Of a stretch of 64,000 nucleotides of DNA, positions 41,632-50,699 are shown one piece after another. This stretch comes from Pseudomonadales bacterium (GTDB lineage Bacteria > Pseudomonadota > Gammaproteobacteria > Pseudomonadales > Pseudohongiellaceae), in the NCBI GenBank assembly GCA_023268635.1, contig JALQUB010000026.1, positions 1-64,000 of the forward strand, written 5' to 3'. Position numbers and translations under genes: made by a program. Position 1 is the stretch's first letter; every line of letters starts with the position of its first letter. The notes under the pieces were generated by a model that saw nothing but the letters and a program-made list of their open reading frames with translations, did not search any database and was not told where the DNA came from.

Positions 41632-43860
41632 ATGTTCAAACCCTTATTTGCGCCATCGCGCCTGATCAGTTTTGTTCGACCTGCCAAAAAGCCCCCCACA
41701 CGCACTTTCCGTCATGTATTCTCGCGCTCACTCATAGCGGTTGGCATTGCTATATCTTGCTCTAGCTATGGACAAGACAATGTAGGTGATGAATCGACGG
41801 TCGTGTACCGAGCTGATTATTTTGCGGAGTTCAATCCCATCAGCGCGCAAGATATGGTCGATCGAATCCCTGGGGTTGGTGGAGCCACCGGCCGAGGGGG
41901 TGGCTTCGGTGGCGGAGGCGCCGGTGGGGGCAACGGTGGACGTGGACTCGGTGGTGGCGGTGGAAGCGAAATCATTATCAACGGTAAGCGCGTTGCGGGT
42001 AAGAGCAACCAAGCCAGCGGCCAGTTAGATCGAATCACCGCCGACCAGGTCGACTACATTGAGCTGATCCGAGGAACCTCCGGCGATTTGGACGTGCGGG
42101 GCAGCGGCGTTGTAGTAAATGTGGTTTTACTCGAAGAATTATCGGCGACCGCGATTAACTATGAGGTCAATGTTGATAGTTATGCTGACCATCATGCCCA
42201 GGCAGGCGGGTCGCTCGCGCTTAGTGGGCAGAGCGGTAGTTTGAGTTATGTATTCAGCGCCGTTGCAGAGCCTCGTTACGACCATCGGGTATCAGAGGAA
42301 TACAGTGTATTGGGAGACTACACGGCGAATGATGAAATTCGAGAAGATCTGATTCGTGAACAGACCAGCTATGACTATAGCGCCAATCTCGATTATGAAA
42401 TTAGTTCTGTTTCCAGTGTGCGTTTGAATGCCTTGTATTCGGTGAATGACAATCCTAGTGAATTATTTCGCCGTACAGTAGACCTCAGAGTCTATCCGCG
42501 TGAGACCTCTCTGCAACGAGAGAAACTTCCAGGGGAGCGGGATAATTGGGAGATCGGTGCCGACTATGAATTGCGCACTGAATCCGGCGCGCGTTTCAAG
42601 GCGCTGGCAATCAGCAACCAATCGAATGTAGATAGTATCCGTCAGCGATACGATGTGAATGAGGATGGCAGCGAAGACTTAGGTTTATTTCTCGATACCG
42701 GGAGTGTCACTCAGGAGCGTATTGTTCGAGGGTCTTATACCTTCGACTTCCTATCGGATCAGGATGTTGAATTTGGAATTGAGGGTGCACAAACAATTCT
42801 GAAGTCTCGCTTGGCCCTCGGTCTTCCCGATGAGGATGGAATTCCTTCCTCGAGTCTCGGTGGCTTGGTCGCTCAGCCGGTCTCGAACGCGAACTCGACA
42901 GTTGAAGAAATGCGCTATGAACCATTTCTTATTCATAACTGGCGTTTCAATGGGCAGATGTCACTCGAGACATCGCTGCTCTATGAATCTAGTGAAATCA
43001 GTCAGTCTGGCGATATCAAACTGTCTCGTGATTTCGGTTTTTTCAAGCCCAAATTTGATTTCCGTTATGATTTGACGCCGCAACTACAGCTGCGGGGAAC
43101 GATTGAGAAGCGCGTGCAGCAGCTGCGATTTGGCGATTTCGTCGCTTCGAACGATGATCAGGATAACGATTCTAATGTACTGGGTGGCAACTCCCGATTG
43201 CGTCCGGAATGGTTCTGGGCCTATGACCTGAAATCAGAATATCGCTTACCTAATGATGTGGGGGTCGTCTCAGCAGGGATTTGGTATCACCAGCACTATG
43301 ATGTTATCGATCGAATCGATGCCACTGTTAACGAGAGCAGTCTGCAATCTATCGCGGGCAATATCGGCAATGGTCATATGTATGGGCTTAATGCGTCAGC
43401 AAGCATTCGCATGCGCATGATCAACTTACCTAATTTATTATTGACCGCTGATTTTAATGTGAAAGATTCGAGTGTGTTGGATCCCTTCGTCGGCATCGAT
43501 CGTCGCTGGTCATATTTTGATCGGGGTCGCTTGCGTCTCGGGATGCGCCACGATATCACTTCACTTGGCCTGACTTACGGCATGGAATGGAACAATCGGT
43601 TCGATGGCAATATGATCCGCTACGACATCGATGATCTTGATATGCGAGCGGGTGATCCTAATGTCACTGCATTCTTGCAGTTCGTAGATAAGCGTGGTCT
43701 CACTTATCGTCTTGATGCGCGTAATGCCACCGACAACCTCCAGTGTCGTGAACGCCAGCGTTTCGTGGGACGAACGTCCGCGGGAATCCTCGAAGAAATT
43801 GAAGAGATGTGCTCAGGGTCTGGACGAGTGCTATCGCTCAAGATCAGTGGTAATTTCTGA
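41632..43860 (+). CDS. TonB-dependent outer-membrane receptor with glycine-rich plug insertion
   Basis: 742 aa with a long basic N-terminus and signal segment (about 30-48, cleavage near YGQ). The plug domain starts around residue 60 with 'ISAQDMVDRIPGVGG'. Residues 81-111 (bases 41872-41964) are then mostly glycine, with repeated GGGG. Plug features resume with 'IIINGKRVAGK' and 'VDYIELIRGTSGDLDVRGSG'. The remaining 580 residues show alternating beta strands, ending in Phe ('LSLKISGNF') as outer-membrane barrels do. I see no neighbouring TonB or siderophore genes, so the ligand is unknown. Glycine runs of this sort occur in some marine TonB receptors. Confidence 0.85.
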   Translation: MFKPLFAPSRLISFVRPAKKPPTRTFRHVFSRSLIAVGIAISCSSYGQDNVGDESTVVYRADYFAEFNPISAQDMVDRIPGVGGATGRGGGFGGGGAGGGNGGRGLGGGGGSEIIINGKRVAGKSNQASGQLDRITADQVDYIELIRGTSGDLDVRGSGVVVNVVLLEELSATAINYEVNVDSYADHHAQAGGSLALSGQSGSLSYVFSAVAEPRYDHRVSEEYSVLGDYTANDEIREDLIREQTSYDYSANLDYEISSVSSVRLNALYSVNDNPSELFRRTVDLRVYPRETSLQREKLPGERDNWEIGADYELRTESGARFKALAISNQSNVDSIRQRYDVNEDGSEDLGLFLDTGSVTQERIVRGSYTFDFLSDQDVEFGIEGAQTILKSRLALGLPDEDGIPSSSLGGLVAQPVSNANSTVEEMRYEPFLIHNWRFNGQMSLETSLLYESSEISQSGDIKLSRDFGFFKPKFDFRYDLTPQLQLRGTIEKRVQQLRFGDFVASNDDQDNDSNVLGGNSRLRPEWFWAYDLKSEYRLPNDVGVVSAGIWYHQHYDVIDRIDATVNESSLQSIAGNIGNGHMYGLNASASIRMRMINLPNLLLTADFNVKDSSVLDPFVGIDRRWSYFDRGRLRLGMRHDITSLGLTYGMEWNNRFDGNMIRYDIDDLDMRAGDPNVTAFLQFVDKRGLTYRLDARNATDNLQCRERQRFVGRTSAGILEEIEEMCSGSGRVLSLKISGNF

Positions 43861-43959
43861 CAGGCGATAGCTAGCTGATGGATTGAGCTGCCGAAGTTCG
43901 TGATTGGTTTTTGTTACTTGAAAAGTTCGATCGACGGGTCGAGCAGGGGGAGCTAAGCA

Positions 43960-44400
43960 ATGACGGCTGAATCGATATTTTCAATTTGCGGAAACCTGGT
44001 ACTGCCGGGGTGGCTGTTACTCATTTTCCTACCCCGGTGGAAATGGACTTTAGGACTGATTTCGGCCGGCATCATTCCGTTCTTGCTGGCCTTAGTCTAT
44101 GCGTGGATCTTCGCATCTCGAGCGAGCATGATGCCTGAGGGGGGTGGTTTCGGTTCTCTCAATGAGGTGACACTCTTATTTGCCGATCCTTATATATTGA
44201 CGGCGGGTTGGATCCACTACTTGGCGTTTGATTTGTTCGTTGGCTGCTGGGAAGTCAATGATGCGCAGAAACAGGGAATCAGCCATTGGTTGGTGATCCC
44301 CTGCCTCATTCTGACGTTTATGCTCGGGCCCACGGGCCTCGCGGTTTACTTGCTAATCCGACTGGCGACTAAGCGAAAGCTTCTCGTTTACGGCGCTTAG
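43960..44400 (+). CDS. ABA4-like (DUF4281) membrane protein
   Basis: 146 aa with four hydrophobic helices (about 6-24, 31-52, 82-100 and 112-136). The conserved 'FADPYILTAGWIHYLAFDLFVG' region (quoted only in part: ADPYILTAGWIHYLAFD) is the hallmark of the ABA4-like family. Plant ABA4 is needed for neoxanthin formation. Bacterial members have no established role. About 100 bases after the TonB receptor; co-transcription is uncertain. Confidence 0.78.
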   Translation: MTAESIFSICGNLVLPGWLLLIFLPRWKWTLGLISAGIIPFLLALVYAWIFASRASMMPEGGGFGSLNEVTLLFADPYILTAGWIHYLAFDLFVGCWEVNDAQKQGISHWLVIPCLILTFMLGPTGLAVYLLIRLATKRKLLVYGA

Positions 44401-44413
44401 GAATGACAGAGTT

Positions 44414-45265
44414 CTAGCGCGATCCCATCATGCCCTTAAGGGCTGCGGGGATATCAGCTGGGAAGACGACGAACTTCGAGTTGTCTGAACTCGAGAGATT
44501 CTGTAGCGACGAAATATATTTTTCACCGAGTAAGTAGGCGACGGGAAGTTCCTTGTCGCCTACTGCGGCGCTCACGAGTTCGATCGCCTTCTGGCTCGCT
44601 TCTGCGAGGATCACCTGAGCCTCAGCTTCACGCCTCGATGCTTCTAACTTGCCTTCAGCTTGTAGAATTGCCGCCTGCTTGTCGCCGTCGGCACGAGTGA
44701 CAGTGGCCCGGCGAGCGCGTTCTGCTGCCGCCTGTTCTTCCATCGCTTTTTGCATGGTGCCTGATGGATTGATGTCCTGAATTTCTACCGTTTTTAAGGT
44801 GATGCCCCAGTCGGCAATATCGTCGCTGATAGCAGCTTTGAGCTTGGCCTTGATATGGTCCCGCGAAGAAAGCGCCGCATCCAAGGCCATCTCGCCGACA
44901 ATGGATCGTAGCGATGTCTGGACTAGGGTTTGGATGGCGATTTCGTAGTCTTCGACTCCATAGACGGCCTTCTCGGGTGAGACGATATTGATATAGGCCA
45001 CGGCGTTGGTCATGATCACCGCGTTATCCATCGTGATGACTTCCTGTGAGGGGATATCCAATACAATATCCTTGGTCGTCACTTTGTAGGCGATGCTATC
45101 GATGTAAGGAATGACGAAATTTAAACCTGGGTTGAGTGAGGTGTAATATTTGCCGAGCCGCTGTACGACCCATTTGTAGCCTTGGGGGACTTGTCGAACT
45201 CCCTTGGCGATGGTGACTAGAAGGAAGACGAGTACCGCGAGCGAGAGAATGAGGGCTGGTTCCAT
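44414..45265 (-). CDS. SPFH/band-7 membrane protein, QmcA-like
   Basis: 283 aa from the ATG at 45265, which follows AAGGAG; a frame extending to 45331 would overlap the upstream gene and lacks its own ribosome binding site. One N-terminal helix (about 3-20) is followed by the band-7 domain: 'GYKWVVQRLGKYYTSLNPGLN', 'DIPSQEVITMDNAVI' and 'LRSIVGEMALDAALSSRD'. A charged coiled-coil region (about 190-240) leads to oligomers. Such stomatin-like proteins form membrane microdomains. The NfeD-family gene just upstream is their usual partner. Confidence 0.88.
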   Translation of the reverse strand: MEPALILSLAVLVFLLVTIAKGVRQVPQGYKWVVQRLGKYYTSLNPGLNFVIPYIDSIAYKVTTKDIVLDIPSQEVITMDNAVIMTNAVAYINIVSPEKAVYGVEDYEIAIQTLVQTSLRSIVGEMALDAALSSRDHIKAKLKAAISDDIADWGITLKTVEIQDINPSGTMQKAMEEQAAAERARRATVTRADGDKQAAILQAEGKLEASRREAEAQVILAEASQKAIELVSAAVGDKELPVAYLLGEKYISSLQNLSSSDNSKFVVFPADIPAALKGMMGSR

Positions 45266-45293
45266 AGCAGGCTCCTTGGATTTGAAAAGTGCG

Positions 45294-45740
45294 CTAGACG
45301 CGCTCGACAATAAGGGAATTTCCAGACACATCCTTCACCCGCACCCTATCGCCGATATTGAGGGTGTCTTGAGACATGATGAGCCATTCGTCGGAGCCCA
45401 GTAGTGGTGCAGGGAAACGCACCATCCCTCGTTTGTCTCCATTGGGTGCAGACAATACTTGGCCAATTTCACCTAATAGTGTTTCGCGGGAGAGGCCAGC
45501 TTTGGTGACGTCCTTGGACAAGGGTTTAAGAAAGCGGAACCAAGCGACGGCAAAGCCGAAGGAAAGGACCGTCCAGATAATTAGCTGAGTGGAATCGCCG
45601 ATTCCCGGCGCGATGATGAGGCATAATCCGACTACAACGGCGGCCGCACCGAACCAGAAAATGAAGAAAGAACCGACAAAAATTTCCGCCAACATGAGTA
45701 AGATGCCGAGTACAATCCAATGCCAATAGACGAGTTCCAT
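45294..45740 (-). CDS. NfeD-family protein (short form)
   Basis: 148 aa with two to three N-terminal helices (about 5-75) and a C-terminal OB-like domain with 'LLGEIGQVLSAPNGDKRGMVRFPAPLLG' character (in part 'GQVLSAPNGDKRGMVRF') and 'IGDRVRVKDVSGNSLIVE'. This is the short NfeD form without the ClpP-like protease domain. It is 28 bases upstream of the SPFH gene, the conserved NfeD-stomatin pairing. Thought to act in membrane quality control. Confidence 0.86.
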   Translation of the reverse strand: MELVYWHWIVLGILLMLAEIFVGSFFIFWFGAAAVVVGLCLIIAPGIGDSTQLIIWTVLSFGFAVAWFRFLKPLSKDVTKAGLSRETLLGEIGQVLSAPNGDKRGMVRFPAPLLGSDEWLIMSQDTLNIGDRVRVKDVSGNSLIVERV

Positions 45741-45836
45741 AGGGGCTCCTTGCTAATCGAGCTAACGATTGTTTCTTAGTGTATAGCCTAAAATGGTCAA
45801 TTAATCGACCCTAGAATTTCGGAGACGGCAATAACA

Positions 45837-46688
45837 GTGCAACGACTAGATTTTAATTCTGAAATTCCCGTAGTGGATTTTGGGGGTAGTGGACCGATCC
45901 TCTTGTTTTCACATGCTAACGGCTATCCTCCTGGTGTTTATCGCGAATTGCTTACTGGCTTCTTGCCGCATTACCGCGTGCTGGCGATCGAGCATAGGCC
46001 GTTATGGCAAGATGATCCCAGTTCATTGAAATCGTGGGAAGAATTTGGCGACGATGTGACCGATCTTCTAGATGAAATCGGAGAGCCGGTGCATGGCCTC
46101 GGTCATTCGATGGGGGGCTCTACGTTGTTGTTAGCGAGTCGCCGCCGGCCTCACGCGTTTGCGAGTCTAGGATTGATGGAACCCGTATTATTACCAACGG
46201 CATGGCAATTTGGTCTCCGGCAGGTTTCTAAGTTTTTCCCGCACAGAGTGCCTCTAATACAGCGAGCTCTGAATCGTGTGGACAGGTGGCGAAGTAGGGA
46301 GCACGCCTTCGAGCATTATCGTCCAAAAGCGGTATTCAGGGGATTCACCGATACGGCGCTATGGGATTTGATTGACTACTCGACGATTGCGCATCCTGAT
46401 GGCGGAATCGCACTGCGGTTTACCAAGGAGTGGGAGGCGCGCTGTTACGCATTAGTGGAAAATGTGTGGCCTTGCTTGAAGAAATTAGAGGTGCCGCTTT
46501 TGGGTTTGCGGGGCGCCAATTCCAACACGCTGGCTCCGCGTGAGTGGGAGCGCTGGAAGTCGTTAAAACCCGGTGCGATTTTCCATGAAATCGAAAGCAC
46601 AGGTCATCTGCTGCCTTTGGAGGCGCCTGAGGCGATCGCCTCACTTTATCTTGATTGGCAAAAATCTTTAGCCGATGGAAGTCTCTAA
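45837..46688 (+). CDS. Alpha/beta hydrolase
   Basis: 283 aa, GTG start at 45837 with GGAGAC upstream. 'LLFSHANGYPPGVYRELL' holds the oxyanion-side His-Ala-Asn-Gly element. The nucleophile elbow is 'GLGHSMGGS' with Ser91. The catalytic His is probably in 'ESTGHLLPLEAPE' near the C-terminus. The acid residue is less clear. Esterase or lipase-like activity on a small ester is likely. Its 3' end overlaps the convergent desaturase gene by 21 bases. Confidence 0.87.
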   Translation: MQRLDFNSEIPVVDFGGSGPILLFSHANGYPPGVYRELLTGFLPHYRVLAIEHRPLWQDDPSSLKSWEEFGDDVTDLLDEIGEPVHGLGHSMGGSTLLLASRRRPHAFASLGLMEPVLLPTAWQFGLRQVSKFFPHRVPLIQRALNRVDRWRSREHAFEHYRPKAVFRGFTDTALWDLIDYSTIAHPDGGIALRFTKEWEARCYALVENVWPCLKKLEVPLLGLRGANSNTLAPREWERWKSLKPGAIFHEIESTGHLLPLEAPEAIASLYLDWQKSLADGSL

Positions 46689-47474
46689 ATCTTCCTCCTT
46701 TGTTTTAATCCATGTGTGGCGGATTAAATTCTCAGGAATTTTGTCAGCGATTTGTGCGTGCAATTTGGGTAATTTTGACCAATGTAGGCCGCCTCGATGG
46801 TGATGGGCGGTATGGTAACCAAGGTTGCCGGTGAAGAGGTTGTACCAGTAGTTAAGATTGTTGAATGAACCTTCGAACTCGTTCTCAAGGCTGAGACCTG
46901 AATGATGCTCGTAAGTCGCCCATGCGGTAATTATGAGGCCGACTATCATTGGCAGGACAAAAACGAGAAGTCCTGCGATTGGTTTGAGAATGACAAAGGT
47001 GGCAACAGCGGCGAAGGTGAGTACGGTGTAGGTGATGAAAGCCCTACGATCGTTTGGATAATCTTTGCCCACTTTAAATCCACGCCAATAGGCTGTGCTC
47101 GCGACTTCGATTGTGTACTCGAGCTCCCCCATCTTACTGCCGTCGGGACGCGCCCAGCGGCTCTCATCTTTGCTCTGGTCTAAGAAATGTAGGTGATGGC
47201 CATAGACATGGTGTAGTAACCACAAATTCGTAGTGACTCCAGTATGTAGAGCATAGAAAAACTCTAGAATTCTATTGAGCGCCTTGCTCCTAAACGTAGG
47301 TGTGTGCTGATGGTGATGATTCCACGCACAGATATGCGCTTTGGGTAGTATCATCAAGACAAAATAGCCGCTGAGCAACCAATTGCTATCAACGAAGGCG
47401 TAAACAGTGAAATCAAGAGCGCTGAGCGCGAGAATAACGAGGACCGGTATGCGGTCGGCAGCATGCTTAAACAA
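46668..47474 (-). CDS. Fatty acid desaturase-like membrane di-iron enzyme
   Basis: 268 aa. Three histidine boxes are visible: 'WNHHHQH' (about 52-58), 'HHVYGHHLHF' (about 88-97) and 'HTAHHHRGG' (about 219-227). Hydrophobic segments lie near 12-45 and 145-190. The HxxxH, HxxHH and HxxHH set is that of membrane-bound di-iron desaturases and hydroxylases. Shorter than typical delta-9 desaturases (about 300-380 aa). Substrate could be an acyl lipid or another hydrophobic molecule. The opposite end overlaps the hydrolase gene. Confidence 0.85.
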   Translation of the reverse strand: MFKHAADRIPVLVILALSALDFTVYAFVDSNWLLSGYFVLMILPKAHICAWNHHHQHTPTFRSKALNRILEFFYALHTGVTTNLWLLHHVYGHHLHFLDQSKDESRWARPDGSKMGELEYTIEVASTAYWRGFKVGKDYPNDRRAFITYTVLTFAAVATFVILKPIAGLLVFVLPMIVGLIITAWATYEHHSGLSLENEFEGSFNNLNYWYNLFTGNLGYHTAHHHRGGLHWSKLPKLHAQIADKIPENLIRHTWIKTKEEDLETSIG

Positions 47475-47540
47475 AACGACGGTACTTCTCTATGGCCTAT
47501 GGATTGCGCCGCGAAGACTAGCACAGCTGTCGTGATAGTC

Positions 47541-48767
47541 CTACTCGTAGCGCAGAGCGTCGATTGGGTCTAGATTGGCTGCCTTGGCCGCTGGCAATAT
47601 GCCGAACAGCACGCCGACGAAACCGGAGAACCCAAGCGCAAGAACAACTGACCAAAGAGGTATAGCCGCGGGAGGGAATCCGGGGATACTGCTCGCGATC
47701 AGGCTGCCCAGTCCGTAGCCGATGGCGAGGCCAATTAGCCCGCCGAGCAGGGACAGCAGCAGTGCCTCGATGAGGAATTGCATGAGGATGTGATGTCGCT
47801 TGGCGCCGATGGCTTTGCAGATGCCGATCTCTCGCGTTCGCTCAGTCACCGACACCAGCATGATATTCATGATACCAATGCCGCCGACGAGGAGTGAAAT
47901 GCTGACAATGCCGCCCACCACAATTGTCACCATGCTGATGATCGTGTCGAAAGTCTCCATCAGTTGTTCGGAAGTCTGAATCGTAAAATCATCATCTTCC
48001 TCATTATCAAGCCCATGAGCATTCCGTAAGATCGAAGTGAGTTGTTGGGAGACGGTTTCGATATTCGCTTGCTCAGTGAGGCTAAGCTGAATTTGAATGT
48101 CGGTGCGTGCTTGATTGCCCTGGATGCTCTGCATGGTGCTAAATGGCATGAGCACCATATCGTCTTGGCTGAAGCCCATGATTTCACCCTTGGGCTCGAG
48201 TAGGCCAACAATTTTCAGCCACTCGCCACCAATTTCAACAAACTCATTAACTGGATTCTCGGGCAGGCTGAGGTTCTCGCGGACTTTATCGCCGATTATG
48301 ACGATGCGTCGGCGAGTGTCGTTGTCACTCGCCGCGATGAATCGCCCGAATTTCATATAAGACTGCGAGACATCTTGGAAGGCGTGTGTGGTGCCGAAAA
48401 TCTGGCTGAACGCAGTCTGCGAACCATACCTCACCTGCGAGGCACGATTGGCGTAGAGAATTGGTGTTATGGATGCGATGCCGTCGATGCGACGTTCGAT
48501 GATGTCGAGATCATCAGGAGTCAGTCGGGCGCGTATGCCTTTCATCTGATCTTCTAAGGGTGTGTAGGATTCAATGGTTAGGCTGTTCGATCCTAAGCTC
48601 GAGAATGTGTCACCAATGAATACGCTCATGCCTTGAGTTATGGAGACGACTGCGATGACGCTAGCGACCCCGATGACAATGCCGAGCGTCGTGAGGAAGC
48701 TGCGAAGTCCATGTGCGAAGATAGACATGAAGGCGGCGCGAGAGCTTTCGAATAGCGCGAAAAACAT
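47541..48767 (-). CDS. MacB-type ABC transporter permease
   Basis: 408 aa with one N-terminal helix (about 18-45), a periplasmic domain (about 50-265) and three C-terminal helices. 'FLTTLGIVIGVASVIAVVSI' and 'GGIGIMNIMLVSVTERTREIGICKAIGAKR' (in part 'MLVSVTERTREIG') are diagnostic of the MacB/FtsX mechanotransmission family. It shares one base with the ATPase gene before it. Together with the adaptor at 49478 it forms a tripartite efflux or export system. MacB-type pumps handle macrolides, peptides or lipids. Confidence 0.9.
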   Translation of the reverse strand: MFFALFESSRAAFMSIFAHGLRSFLTTLGIVIGVASVIAVVSITQGMSVFIGDTFSSLGSNSLTIESYTPLEDQMKGIRARLTPDDLDIIERRIDGIASITPILYANRASQVRYGSQTAFSQIFGTTHAFQDVSQSYMKFGRFIAASDNDTRRRIVIIGDKVRENLSLPENPVNEFVEIGGEWLKIVGLLEPKGEIMGFSQDDMVLMPFSTMQSIQGNQARTDIQIQLSLTEQANIETVSQQLTSILRNAHGLDNEEDDDFTIQTSEQLMETFDTIISMVTIVVGGIVSISLLVGGIGIMNIMLVSVTERTREIGICKAIGAKRHHILMQFLIEALLLSLLGGLIGLAIGYGLGSLIASSIPGFPPAAIPLWSVVLALGFSGFVGVLFGILPAAKAANLDPIDALRYE

Positions 48768-49471
48768 TAGCGATTGACCTCGGTTGTCGATGCGCGTGCG
48801 CTATCGCTGGCAATACGGCCATCTTTCATTTCAACGACGCGGTGGCAATGTTGAGCGATCTCATCTTCGTGGGTGACGACGATCAAGGTTTGACCCTCTT
48901 TATGCAATGCATCGAACAGAGCCATGATCTCCACCGTCGTCTTAGAATCTAGATTACCAGTCGGTTCATCGGCTAACAGAATAGAGGGCTGGGTCACAAG
49001 TGCACGAGCAATGGCGACACGTTGGCGCTGACCTCCCGAAAGCTGATTCGGCAAATGGTCAGTGCGATCGCCTAGACCGACTCGCTCGAGCGCTTCTAAG
49101 GCGAGCTTCTTGCGCTGAGCGTAGGGAACATTCCGATAGATGAGTGGCTGCATTACGTTACTTAGCGCCGTTGATCTCGGCAATAAATTGAAACTCTGAA
49201 AAATGAAACCAATCTCGAGATTGCGTATTTCAGACAACTCGTTTTGATTAAGTGTCTCGACATTTTTCCCGTTGAGATGGTATTGCCCGGTCGTGGGTTT
49301 ATCTAAACAGCCCAAGATGTTGAGCATGGTTGATTTTCCGGAACCCGAGCTGCCGATGAAGGCGAGGTAGTCATTGCGTAGGACGGTAATATCGATACCG
49401 TCGAGCGCGCGTACGACCTGGTTGCCCATCTCATAGTATTTAGTGATTCCCTTGAGCTCGATTAGTGCCAT
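48767..49471 (-). CDS. MacB/LolD-type ABC transporter ATPase
   Basis: 234 aa. Walker A 'GSSGSGKSTMLNILGCLD', signature 'LSGGQRQRVAIARAL', Walker B 'ILLADEPTGNLDS' and switch His in 'LIVVTHEDEIA'. 'GFIFQSFNLLPRSTALSNV' is typical of the LolD/MacB ATPases. Six bases after the adaptor gene and overlapping the permease gene by one base. Confidence 0.93.
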   Translation of the reverse strand: MALIELKGITKYYEMGNQVVRALDGIDITVLRNDYLAFIGSSGSGKSTMLNILGCLDKPTTGQYHLNGKNVETLNQNELSEIRNLEIGFIFQSFNLLPRSTALSNVMQPLIYRNVPYAQRKKLALEALERVGLGDRTDHLPNQLSGGQRQRVAIARALVTQPSILLADEPTGNLDSKTTVEIMALFDALHKEGQTLIVVTHEDEIAQHCHRVVEMKDGRIASDSARASTTEVNR

Positions 49472-49477
49472 TGGAAG

Positions 49478-50656
49478 TTAAGGCTCCAATCTTGTCGCGT
49501 CGATGGCGTCACCTTCGAGCAAATGTCTTAGCTCATCATCTGGGCCGACCACGATTTCAACTTCACCTTCGATGCCGGTGATGAGCTCCTGGAACTCATC
49601 GTCGGATATTCCCACTTCTACGCGCGTTTTGCGGGCGATACCGTCATCATTCACAAACACGAAATAGTCGCTCTTCTGCTGTGCGCGATCTTCCTCGAAG
49701 AGAATCGCTTGAATAGGCACGGCAGATACCTGACGATCTTGGCGCGTAAATATTTCTGCTCTACACGACATGCCGGGCCTAAGCACAACGTCGCCCGCAT
49801 CGATAATATCTATCTTCACGGTGAAGCTGAGCCCCTGGCGACCGGGGGCGACTTTTGCGGTGTTGGCGATATAACGGACTTCTCCGAGCATAGGCTGGTC
49901 GGGATAGGCAATCGCAACAATCTCCACGCGTTGACCAATTTCGATATTGGCAACATCGGCTTCGTCGACCAGTACTTCGGTATAGATGCTTGCCGGATTC
50001 GCTATAGTCATCAGTGACGAGCCTGGAATATTGGTGGAGCTCGCAATCGCGGTTTCACCGACTTTGATATCCAGGCTAGTTACTAGACCGTCGATGGGTG
50101 AGACGATTTTGGTTTTGCGGAGCTGGTCTTCTATTTGTTCAAGTTGTGCCTGCGACTGCGTGAAGCGTTCCCGTGCAGACTTCAGGTCGACGCGGGCTAA
50201 GTCGAGCTGGTTGCGCATCATTTCGAATTCGTCGTCACCAATCACTCCGCGCTCATGTAATGTATTGGATCGCTCGAATTGGCTTTCGAGATTGGTGATG
50301 CGAATCTCTTGGCGTTCTATGTCTATGCGATTGATGCGTACCGCAGCCTCGGCTTGTTCTAGGCCAGCGATAAAATTCACATCATCGACTTGAAGCACGA
50401 TCTGTCCTTCGGTGACAGTATCTCCTTCGTCCACGTAGAGCTCGGCGACTTTACCGATAACCTCGGAGCTGAGCATGACTTCTTCTTCGTGGGCTAGGAA
50501 CCCCGATGCGAGGATGGATGGGCTGATGACTCGCTCAGTGATACCGGCCACATTGACTTCCTTGCGGGCGGTGCCGAACACAGCTCGGTTAATGAAGGGC
50601 AGGGCGATAACAGTGGCAAGGACTAGTGCGATGATCGAAATTTTCTTAATGCTCAT
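49478..50656 (-). CDS. Periplasmic adaptor (HlyD/MacA family)
   Basis: 392 aa with an N-terminal membrane anchor (about 5-22). A lipoyl-like half-motif 'VAELYVDEGDTVTEGQIVLQVDD' (in part 'YVDEGDTVTEGQ') is followed by a coiled-coil hairpin (about 80-170) and the second half 'TKIVSPIDGLVTSLDIKVGE' (in part 'IVSPIDGLVTSLD'). A beta-barrel domain completes it. It connects the inner-membrane MacB-like permease to an outer-membrane TolC-type channel, which is not encoded next to it. Confidence 0.9.
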   Translation of the reverse strand: MSIKKISIIALVLATVIALPFINRAVFGTARKEVNVAGITERVISPSILASGFLAHEEEVMLSSEVIGKVAELYVDEGDTVTEGQIVLQVDDVNFIAGLEQAEAAVRINRIDIERQEIRITNLESQFERSNTLHERGVIGDDEFEMMRNQLDLARVDLKSARERFTQSQAQLEQIEDQLRKTKIVSPIDGLVTSLDIKVGETAIASSTNIPGSSLMTIANPASIYTEVLVDEADVANIEIGQRVEIVAIAYPDQPMLGEVRYIANTAKVAPGRQGLSFTVKIDIIDAGDVVLRPGMSCRAEIFTRQDRQVSAVPIQAILFEEDRAQQKSDYFVFVNDDGIARKTRVEVGISDDEFQELITGIEGEVEIVVGPDDELRHLLEGDAIDATRLEP

Positions 50657-50699
50657 GGGGGTGCTCTGTAATCTTTCTTTGAGATGAATGGAGTGCGCG

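Noticed and set aside
41872-41964. A tandem repeat or CRISPR-like array
   Set aside because: The glycine codon repeats lie in frame within the receptor gene; there are no regularly spaced repeats with unique spacers anywhere in the window.
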